Positions 1 through 6,558 of a stretch of DNA of 64,000 nucleotides are shown piece after piece. The stretch comes from a virus. A model generated the notes under the pieces. That model was not told the DNA's origin. It saw nothing but the letters and a program-made list of their open reading frames with translations, and did no database searches. Each line of letters begins with the position of its first letter. Positions within the stretch are counted from its first letter, which is position 1. The position numbers and the translations under genes are program-made. The stretch is from the IMG/VR virus record IMGVR_UViG_3300025030_000053, positions 1 through 64,000 of that record, one strand, 5' to 3'.

Positions 1-2
1 GG

Positions 3-332
3 GGGATTCACGAAGATCAAGACGAGCCGAAATCAATATATGACATAAGATCAAGGAGGCGCCCAGGTTGGAGTTATGAAGATATGGGATGGCGGCGAGC
101 GGACGAACAAATGTTGAGGGAGCATTTCACAGAGAGGTATCCAGGACTAAGGGCGTGGGAACATCCGCATTCGGTATGGTTTGGAGAAAATCCATCTGAA
201 ACAGCAGAAAATATAGAAAAGGGTGCCAGAAAATTATCAAAAATATACAAAATTCCGCAAGAAGAAATTGAGCGCAGGATTAGGAATCTGATGAGGAGAA
301 TTGGTGCCTATCCAGCATACTGGGACGAATAA
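3..332 (+). CDS. 3' end of an unknown plus-strand protein (5' end off the window)
   Basis: The reading frame is open from the left edge to the TAA at 330-332, so the gene probably starts upstream. The visible part gives about 109 residues. An ATG at 84 would give 82 residues, but the residues before it (rich in D, E, R and K, including SYEDMGWRRADE) read like normal coding sequence. The AAGGAGG-like run at 53-59 is therefore probably inside the gene. The C-terminal part is charged and helical (IEKGARKLSKIYKIPQEEIE), ending in AYPAYWDE. No family was recognised. It is one of only three plus-strand genes in the window and converges on the minus-strand block ending at 503. Confidence 0.6.
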   Translation, partial: GIHEDQDEPKSIYDIRSRRRPGWSYEDMGWRRADEQMLREHFTERYPGLRAWEHPHSVWFGENPSETAENIEKGARKLSKIYKIPQEEIERRIRNLMRRIGAYPAYWDE

Positions 333-502
333 ATGTTATTTTTAGCGCAAATCAATATATAGAAATATTTGAATTGCAAAGATTACTCAATTGTATAATC
401 AAATATTAGTAATCCATCTGAAAAAATAATTCTAAATATTCTTTCTTCAATCCTGAAAAACCATATGTTTCTATTTAGAACTCTACAAATAATCTGACAA
501 AA

Positions 503-907
503 TTATACTATTGATATAGATTTGTTGTTTATTTTATTATCAGATGACAGAGATATAGAATTCATTATAAAATCTGATTTTTCAAGATATTCAAATTTAC
601 CTTCATTGATTTTATCGTTCAGAACTAAAATTTTCTGTTTTCTTTTTGGATGATATGTCAATCCTAACAATCCACTTTCTAATAATTCTGCAATTTCAAT
701 TTCTATGATGATTCCTTCTTTGTGTTTTTTGGCTGGAGAAAGCAAGAAAAACGCTTCTTCTGGTTCTCTGTCATCATATTGGACCACTGATCTAAAACTT
801 GAAACTTCACCATCAAAATCCACACTTTTCACTTGGCAACCTTGATGAAGATATATCATTCCGTAATCTTTTTGTTTCCTTGATTTTCTTTTCCAAAACC
901 ATTTCAT
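503..907 (-). CDS. Hypothetical protein, 134 aa
   Basis: No family recognised. The protein starts with a very basic stretch (KWFWKRKSRKQK) and continues as an alternating hydrophobic/charged mixed alpha-beta sequence. The C-terminus is Asn/Ser-rich. Its ATG overlaps the stop of the upstream PurA-like gene (ATGA at 904-907), with GGAGAAATGA in front as ribosome binding site, so the two are translationally coupled. It is the last gene of the minus-strand operon. The 170 bases between it and the plus-strand gene ending at 332 are AT-rich and show no clear gene or strong hairpin. Confidence 0.6.
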   Translation of the reverse strand: MKWFWKRKSRKQKDYGMIYLHQGCQVKSVDFDGEVSSFRSVVQYDDREPEEAFFLLSPAKKHKEGIIIEIEIAELLESGLLGLTYHPKRKQKILVLNDKINEGKFEYLEKSDFIMNSISLSSDNKINNKSISIV

Positions 908-2202
908 TCATTTCTCCATAATATTTGCTTTCTTTCTGGTCCCACACAAACAGAAGAAATTGTAGTTCTTACTACTCGCTCAACAAAATAAACAAATTTC
1001 TTCAATTCAGATGGCAAATCTTCAAAATTTCTGCAATTATCAATTTTTTTACCACAACTCTTCATTTCAATAAAGTTGGGAACAACAGAATAGTATTGAG
1101 TTGAATCGGCTGGAATATAGTCAATTGGAAAACCATCCAGAGAATATCCAACACATGCCTTGAATGAATCAAGTTGCGACAAAATACCCAATCCTGTCAA
1201 ACAAATTGAATCAACACCGCTGAACCTGATTGCTTCTTTCAGAGCCACCAAATCCAACCAAGCAATTCTTCTGGGACGACCAGTAGTCGTTCCATACTCA
1301 TGTGCGATCTCTCTGATGTGGTCAGCCTGAGCACCAAAAAATTCAGTAGCAACAGGCCCGCCTCCCGAACGAGATACATATGCTTTGGCAACACCATAGA
1401 CGTGGTGGATTTTCTCTGTGAAACCAGTGCCAGAAGCAATTCCACCGCAGGCTGTTGTGTTGCTGGAAGTTGTATAAGGAAACACACCTTGATCGATGTC
1501 AAGCAAGGAAGCATTCGCTCCCTCAAACAAAATTCTCTTGCCATCAATATGTGCATTTTGCAACAATCTTCTTGTGTCTGCGATTTTGAATGGGAAGGAT
1601 TGTGTCAAGTCTTCTTCAATTTGTTTGGGATCAAATTCGCTGAAAGGCTCGTCAATCAGATCTGAAAGAGCTTTCAAATACGCATTCTTGATTGTCGCAG
1701 CAAATTTCAATTTCTTTGACAATTCTGTTTGGTTTTGAATATCGCACATTCTGATTGCAGTTGAGCGATGCATCTTGTCGGCATAGCAAGGACCTATCCC
1801 TTTTGCAGTAGTTCCAACAATTTGATTCTGCTCTCTCAATTGCACTCGAAGTTTTTCTTGAAGCTGATCTTCAAACTTGTGCCAGGAAAGAACTACGTGC
1901 GCTCTGTCAGAAACATAAACATTTGGTTCAATTCCGTCTTTTTGCAGATCTTCAATTTCTTGCTTCAATTGAATTGGATCAATCACCATTCCATTACCAA
2001 GGACATTGATTTTGTCTTCCCAAAAAACACCAGAAGGAAGAAGATGGACTGCATATTTTTTGTCGTTGAATTTTATTCCATGTCCAGCATTGGCTCCTGC
2101 ATTAAACCTAACAACCACGTCATGCTGTTCAGTCAAGATGTCTATCAACGAACCTTTGCCGCAATCACCATAGGACAATCCAGATACTACACTATGCATC
2201 AT
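904..2202 (-). CDS. purA: Adenylosuccinate synthetase-like enzyme (PurA/PurZ family)
   Basis: The family joins aspartate to IMP using GTP (PurA), or to dGMP in phages that make 2-aminoadenine (PurZ). Length (432 aa) matches cellular PurA. Visible motifs: the P-loop region GDCGKG at 12-17 (cellular consensus GDEGKG), so Asp13 is kept but Glu14 is Cys; NAGH with His41; TTAKGIGP at 131-138; SSNTTACGG near 246-254; and GTTTGRPRR at 304-312, the aspartate-binding loop. The start overlaps the upstream gene's stop (ATGATG after GGAGAAATGAA), and its own stop overlaps the next gene, so all three are coupled. No HD-type dATP phosphohydrolase, MazG-like enzyme or DNA polymerase of a Z-genome cluster lies in this window. 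Family membership is firm; whether it is PurA or PurZ is not settled by eye. Confidence 0.88.
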   Translation of the reverse strand: MMHSVVSGLSYGDCGKGSLIDILTEQHDVVVRFNAGANAGHGIKFNDKKYAVHLLPSGVFWEDKINVLGNGMVIDPIQLKQEIEDLQKDGIEPNVYVSDRAHVVLSWHKFEDQLQEKLRVQLREQNQIVGTTAKGIGPCYADKMHRSTAIRMCDIQNQTELSKKLKFAATIKNAYLKALSDLIDEPFSEFDPKQIEEDLTQSFPFKIADTRRLLQNAHIDGKRILFEGANASLLDIDQGVFPYTTSSNTTACGGIASGTGFTEKIHHVYGVAKAYVSRSGGGPVATEFFGAQADHIREIAHEYGTTTGRPRRIAWLDLVALKEAIRFSGVDSICLTGLGILSQLDSFKACVGYSLDGFPIDYIPADSTQYYSVVPNFIEMKSCGKKIDNCRNFEDLPSELKKFVYFVERVVRTTISSVCVGPERKQILWRNE

Positions 2203-3464
2203 TTCATTTCTCCGATCCTAGAAAAATATAAATTGCTTATCTCGTCCCATTTCATTTTATATTTAACATCTATAACAAGTAATTCTATATTGTTGTCTTT
2301 TGCCAATTTAACTTTGGTTTCAAAATCTTTGCAGTATTTCTCAAAATTCTCAATTGGTTGTTTTGGGAATCTTCTATTGTAATCTTCCCAAGAATAATGA
2401 CATGGCTCGTTAAGTTCAACAAGTAAATTTCTTTCTTTTGAATAATAATCATATCTTAATAATCTGTTTTTATCATTTTTATTGAATATATTTTCAAAAA
2501 TTAATCTTGATACAGAATATTCGCCCTCAAAGTCGTTAAATAATTCTTCAAAAACTAAATGATATATTGATTTATTATATCTAATAATTCGTTTTGCTTT
2601 ATTAATATTTCCATCGACACGCCGTGTAATAATGTGACAATTATGACATATGGGATTCCCATCTATTCGAGTACAAATTTTTCTAATTTTATTGCACAGA
2701 AAACATGCATCTGAATTAATTTTTGATTTACAAGATGGACATATTGAAAATCCTTCTTTATTCCTACTATCAACTCGTTTTATTTCATGACAAATTGAGC
2801 ATTCCTCTGTATTCATTCTTCCCTTGCAATTAGAACAAATAGGATTAAAATATATATCTCTGGTGTCGACTGATTTGACCATATTACAGACTGAACATGG
2901 TTCTTTTTTAAATTTTCTTAAACAATTAGAACATATTGGTTCTCCAACAAAATTTCTTGTTCCAATCTTTCCAATTCTGCCGCAAGAAGAACATTGATCT
3001 TTGTGATTTCTGACATAACATTTATGACAAATTGGTTGTTTATTCTCGTCCCTGGTGGCAACTTTTCGATTTTCATTGCATTTACAACATCTTTGTTTAT
3101 TAATATCTAATCTACAATCAGAACAAATAGCATTATTTTTATCATCTCTGGTAGAAACAGGCTTGAATCTATGACAAATGATACATTCTTCATTTGATTT
3201 ATTTTTCATATAACAAGTACTACAAATTGGGTTCTTACTGGCATCTCTGGCGTCAATTCGACCAATTTTTTCACATATTACGCATTTTTCTTTTTTCAAA
3301 TTTCTTCTACAATTATGACAAACTTTTAGTTTATTATCTACTATAAGTTTTAACTCTCTACAATTAGAACAAATTTCTTTATGATTTAATCTGCATTCTT
3401 TTGAACAGAATCTATGATTGTTTCGCCTCGATTTGAATTCTTTTTTACATTCTAAGCATTCCAT
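2199..3464 (-). CDS. Tandem zinc-knuckle repeat protein with C-terminal Vsr/EDxHD-like nuclease domain
   Basis: The 421-aa protein opens with a C4-type zinc site (CLEC...FCSKEC). Eight CxxC...CxxC repeats of about 32 residues follow up to about residue 290. Seven of them share a core of the form TRD/TRN-x-x-x-x-P-I-C-x-x-C. The last 115 residues carry LRYDYY, then LLVELNEPCHYSW, then LLVIDVKY. This matches the fold of phage nucleases whose consensus is RFDFYLP...IEYDGxQHY, known as the EDxHD or Vsr-like branch of the PD-(D/E)XK enzymes. The Glu and His are kept, but the usual Asp-Gly is Asn-Glu. Probably a freestanding homing-type endonuclease with a modular zinc DNA-binding array. GGAGG lies 5 nt before the ATG. 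It overlaps purA by 4 nt. Confidence 0.75.
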   Translation of the reverse strand: MECLECKKEFKSRRNNHRFCSKECRLNHKEICSNCRELKLIVDNKLKVCHNCRRNLKKEKCVICEKIGRIDARDASKNPICSTCYMKNKSNEECIICHRFKPVSTRDDKNNAICSDCRLDINKQRCCKCNENRKVATRDENKQPICHKCYVRNHKDQCSSCGRIGKIGTRNFVGEPICSNCLRKFKKEPCSVCNMVKSVDTRDIYFNPICSNCKGRMNTEECSICHEIKRVDSRNKEGFSICPSCKSKINSDACFLCNKIRKICTRIDGNPICHNCHIITRRVDGNINKAKRIIRYNKSIYHLVFEELFNDFEGEYSVSRLIFENIFNKNDKNRLLRYDYYSKERNLLVELNEPCHYSWEDYNRRFPKQPIENFEKYCKDFETKVKLAKDNNIELLVIDVKYKMKWDEISNLYFSRIGEMK

Positions 3465-3508
3465 TAGTCCTCCATATCGTATTCAAGTTTTAAAAACCTA
3501 TGTTTCAT
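3464..3508 (-). CDS. Possible 14-residue leader ORF
   Basis: Encodes MKHRFLKLEYDMED. It is preceded by GGAGAAATGAA and its TAA overlaps the ATG of the zinc-repeat nuclease gene (TAATG). The overlap and ribosome binding site suggest translational coupling, but a 14-codon frame can arise by chance, so this is a weak call. Confidence 0.3.
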   Translation of the reverse strand: MKHRFLKLEYDMED

Positions 3509-3533
3509 TTCATTTCTCCAATTCAAATATTTA

Positions 3534-4079
3534 TTAAATTTCAGATCCCAACTTTGACAGTTCATTATCTACTATTTCTCCCATATCAAATAAAATTTGT
3601 TTTGTTTTTAATAATTTTACCATTGAATCAAAAATATCATTTTCTATGCAATAAAATTTTAATCCATAGGCTCCAACCAAAAATTTGACCTCCATTTTTT
3701 CCGGAGGAGATTCTTTAAAAATTTCTTTTTTGAGTTGACACATCAAATCATCTATATCATTTTGTTTAGGAATATCAGTTGGAGAACCTAATGTAATTAT
3801 ATAACAATAATTTTTATCTATATTTTTCATATATTCTATGATATTTTCAGTATTCAATAGTTCTGAAAATTTTTCATAAATATTATTGTTTTCTTTAATA
3901 GAAATAGGTAAATAGTCATTAGGAACTACAAATGATTGTTTGCCAATATTTTGTTGGATTACTTCTAAATTGTCTTTTAGACCATCATAAGTAATTCTAA
4001 AAGGTTCTTCTCCTATTCCAACTAGCAAACTTTTATTTTTTATATCTTCAAAACTAATTTTTTGAATTTGTATTTTCAT
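3534..4079 (-). CDS. Hypothetical protein, paralogue of the upstream gene
   Basis: 181 aa, no family recognised. Its N-terminus (MKIQIQKISFEDIKNKSLL) aligns with that of the next gene upstream (MQIKVQKIPVENIKDKIII). Both are soluble, mixed alpha-beta proteins of similar length, so the pair looks like an old tandem duplication. The ATG overlaps the upstream stop by one base (TAATG), with GGAGAAAAATA as ribosome binding site. Confidence 0.6.
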   Translation of the reverse strand: MKIQIQKISFEDIKNKSLLVGIGEEPFRITYDGLKDNLEVIQQNIGKQSFVVPNDYLPISIKENNNIYEKFSELLNTENIIEYMKNIDKNYCYIITLGSPTDIPKQNDIDDLMCQLKKEIFKESPPEKMEVKFLVGAYGLKFYCIENDIFDSMVKLLKTKQILFDMGEIVDNELSKLGSEI

Positions 4080-4591
4080 TATTTTTCTCCTTTGATTACA
4101 ATCATTGAATTGTCTAATTGTTTAATCATCTGATTCAATAATTCTTTCATTCTGATGATTTGATTAAAATTGCTAAAATGATCAACACAATATATTTCTA
4201 TTGGCATAACCGCAATAAGTTTATTTATTTTATATTTATTAAAACTTATAATCAGTTTCAATAAATCATCATAGTATTGATCTAAATCTAACGAAATCTC
4301 AAATATATGAATGCAATCTGATGATATATCCGACATATATCGTCTCACAACCTCTGCACAATCGTCATAAGATTCACTATCTGTAATCAGGATTTCATCG
4401 GCATCGTCTCTGCACAGCAGAGACGATGCATATCCATCTGGAACTATTGCGACATTATCACTAAAATATTTGAAAGATTCTAATAGTGAATCTATTGTAT
4501 GTTGTTCAGTTGCATCTTGTCCTGATAATTCTAAAATAATAATTTTATCCTTGATGTTTTCAACTGGTATTTTTTGAACTTTGATTTGCAT
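4079..4591 (-). CDS. Hypothetical protein, paralogue of the downstream gene
   Basis: 170 aa, unknown function. After the shared N-terminus it contains VAIVPDGY, which matches FVVPNDY at the same place in its neighbour, followed by an acidic stretch (CRDDADEILITDSESYDD). No metal or nucleotide motif is obvious. AAGGAGAAAAATA precedes the ATG. It lies directly downstream of a frameshifted gene (4612-5025). Confidence 0.6.
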   Translation of the reverse strand: MQIKVQKIPVENIKDKIIILELSGQDATEQHTIDSLLESFKYFSDNVAIVPDGYASSLLCRDDADEILITDSESYDDCAEVVRRYMSDISSDCIHIFEISLDLDQYYDDLLKLIISFNKYKINKLIAVMPIEIYCVDHFSNFNQIIRMKELLNQMIKQLDNSMIVIKGEK

Positions 4592-4611
4592 TATTTTTCT
4601 CCTTATTCAAT

Positions 4612-5025
4612 TCACGAACGATCTACCGCTCCTTGTAAATGATCTCTGAATCCACCTTCCTGTGTCGATCTGTCTCTTAATATTTTGATCATAGAGTCTT
4701 TGTCCTTAATGTTTTCTGCCCATTCTCCGCAAAAGAAATTGATGGTCAATGGGAAATCATCCAATGGAATATAAGCTTCCAACAAAACATCCCTCCCATC
4801 CGGAATTATCTATGGCAAATATAGTAATCCTATGTTGAATTCCTGAATAAGTGTCCGTTCCTGTTTGAATTACAACTTTATGAGTATCGCCAACAATATC
4901 AGAAATAGCATCGGAAAATTCTTGCAGAACACGATATGGTTTGGAATAAGATTCGTATTGAGTTGGTTGAATAACTTTTTTGTTAAATAACTGCTTTGGA
5001 ATACAATCTGAAAAATATTATTCAT
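4612..5025 (-). pseudogene. Broken gene with two frameshifts
   Basis: Two out-of-phase open segments read like one protein. An ATG at 5025 gives MNNIF and runs into an ATTTTT tract. One extra T there joins it to a long frame (SDCIPKQLFNKK... to RITIFA, about 70 residues). A second shift near 4815 joins this to IIPDGRDVLLEAYIP and on to the TGA at 4612-4614, about 65 residues. The rebuilt protein would be about 138 aa. The ATG overlaps the end of the upstream gene (ATGATGAATAA), as expected for a real operon member. Either a decayed gene or sequencing errors, the first being at a homopolymer. Function unknown. Confidence 0.6.
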
Positions 5026-5617
5026 CATCTTTCCTTGTGTCAAACATATTTTCAATCAATGAATCAATTTCATTCTCTGAATTTTTTGATTCTTCCAGAG
5101 TGTCATGATTCTTGTTTTCCAACTGCTTGTGCATCTCAACACTATCTAATAGCAGATATTTGATCCACATTCCTGGCAAATAAACTAATGGCTCGCGATC
5201 AATAACAGGTTCTTTGCCCTTGTAGATACTGATCGTTGGTCCTTCATACAAATATTCCTGGTGAACAACTATCTGATATTCACAATTTTCTTTATTAGGG
5301 ACAAACGATGTATATCCTGAATATAAATCGAGTGACCAAATAGATAATCCGCATTCACGGAGTAGTTTTTCTGCCTCTTCGTGAGACATTCCTGATAATT
5401 TACAAAATTTTAGATAATCAAATTGGATTTTGTATAATCGTTTATCAAAAACATCCAATTTTCCATCAACCAAAATTTTATCCAACCAAATTGCCCATTT
5501 CTTCTCATATATATCAACAAGTCCATCCATGTAATCTTTTTTCAGTTTTTGGTCAATCTTTTCCAGTTTCTGTTCAAATTCAGTTTTTTGCTTTTCAGGT
5601 TTTTGCCTTCTTCTCAT
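5018..5617 (-). CDS. Hypothetical protein, 199 aa
   Basis: No family recognised. It has a lysine-rich coiled-coil-like N-terminus (EFEQKLEKIDQKLKKDYMDG), a middle alpha-beta section and an acidic, Glu/Asn-rich tail. I chose the ATG at 5617 because AGGAG sits six bases in front of it; the ATG two codons earlier abuts the AGGAG with no spacing. The start lies inside the 3' end of the upstream gene. The reading frame past its TAA is the frame of the broken gene at 4612-5025. Confidence 0.6.
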   Translation of the reverse strand: MRRRQKPEKQKTEFEQKLEKIDQKLKKDYMDGLVDIYEKKWAIWLDKILVDGKLDVFDKRLYKIQFDYLKFCKLSGMSHEEAEKLLRECGLSIWSLDLYSGYTSFVPNKENCEYQIVVHQEYLYEGPTISIYKGKEPVIDREPLVYLPGMWIKYLLLDSVEMHKQLENKNHDTLEESKNSENEIDSLIENMFDTRKDDE

Positions 5618-6260
5618 TTTCATCTCCTAAATTCCAGCTCAGCCAAGGCTTCTTCCAATGTGTGGTGCCAACTTCTCCGGTTTCAAAATTGAATGTAATT
5701 GGAGTCGCTATTTGAATGTATGGAAAATCTTTTTCTGCGACTATATGGATTGCATCTTTGAGAGAAATTCCTTCCGGAAGTTCCAAATATCCAAAAATCG
5801 GTTTTCTGACAACACCCCCTTTTTCCACTTCTGAAAGATCTAAAAATTGGATTTTCCAGGAACCATCATTACCCCACACACAACCAGAAACAAAACCTTT
5901 GTCTCCCTCGAACGGAGGCATATCCTCCTCCATATCATCTGCTTTCCACTCTTGTCTGTCATAAACTGGAACATAATATTCCACAGGACAAAAACCAAAT
6001 TGGTCTCGTTCTTCTCCACCTAAATCTTTGCAATCAGGCAGGGACATCACGCGAGTAGCTGTATAGTCTTTTGAGTAAAGTGCATATTCTTTTCCGTTCT
6101 TGGTGAAAGGATAGAACGGACACACTCCGTCATAGTTGCGAACATATTCTCCCACTTTGGTGTCATCAAGGAATATTTCCACCAACAATGAATCCCATTG
6201 ATTAGGTTTGTTCTTGATTGCAGTTTTTTTGATTTTATATTTTTCAGTTATATCTATCAT
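5595..6260 (-). CDS. Conserved-looking hypothetical protein, 221 aa
   Basis: Soluble and aromatic-rich. Features include KDYTATRVMSLPDC, a Cys pair in FGFCPVEYYVPVY, and an aromatic stretch KKPWLSWNLGDENEKKAKT at the end. The overall character (short beta strands, many W/Y/F) suggests a beta-rich fold, but I cannot name a family. GAGGTGAG precedes the ATG. Overlaps the next gene's start by about 23 nt. Confidence 0.6.
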   Translation of the reverse strand: MIDITEKYKIKKTAIKNKPNQWDSLLVEIFLDDTKVGEYVRNYDGVCPFYPFTKNGKEYALYSKDYTATRVMSLPDCKDLGGEERDQFGFCPVEYYVPVYDRQEWKADDMEEDMPPFEGDKGFVSGCVWGNDGSWKIQFLDLSEVEKGGVVRKPIFGYLELPEGISLKDAIHIVAEKDFPYIQIATPITFNFETGEVGTTHWKKPWLSWNLGDENEKKAKT

Positions 6261-6330
6261 TTCATCTCACCTCACATATCAAAGACTACTCATCGCAAGG
6301 TGAGTTTTTCAATCTTCGACTGGGAGAATT

Positions 6331-6558
6331 TCAGATCGCAAAATTTTTGTTCATAGCGCTGCCACTTGGTCTGATAGATTCCGCCATCAATAAATTTCTT
6401 TGAATAATTCTGATCATTTCTGCTTTCATCATTTGCAACTTGACTTCAACCATATCTATTTGTGTCAAATGATCTTTTTTCAGTTGTTTGAATCTAAATT
6501 CTAATTCTTCAAATTTTTGACGACACTCATCAAGTCTCATCACCTGCTCATCATTCAT
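6331..6558 (-). CDS. Small coiled-coil protein, 75 aa
   Basis: Starting at MNDEQVMRL, nearly the whole protein is a heptad-like helix (FEELEFRFKQLKKDHLTQ). An upstream ATG at 6693 would read through the helicase gene out of frame. I prefer 6558 because GAAGAAGAAA precedes it and it overlaps the helicase stop by 8 nt (ATGAATGA). Role unknown; it may be a helicase partner. Confidence 0.5.
   Translation of the reverse strand: MNDEQVMRLDECRQKFEELEFRFKQLKKDHLTQIDMVEVKLQMMKAEMIRIIQRNLLMAESIRPSGSAMNKNFAI

Noticed and set aside
904-2202. Claim of a full 2-aminoadenine (Z) genome pathway
   Set aside because: Only the PurA/PurZ-family gene is present; partner genes are not seen in this window and Asp13 is kept.
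1768-2382. Plus-strand 204-residue open frame
   Set aside because: Antisense to the PurA-like gene, crosses its start, with no ribosome binding site or familiar motif.
2600-3400. Regular repeats suggesting a CRISPR array
   Set aside because: The period of about 96 bp is coding and corresponds to zinc-knuckle repeats; no identical repeats with unique spacers.
4870-5055. Small hydrophobic ORF that looks like a holin
   Set aside because: It is an out-of-frame reading of the broken gene at 4612-5025, whose other frame gives a normal soluble protein.
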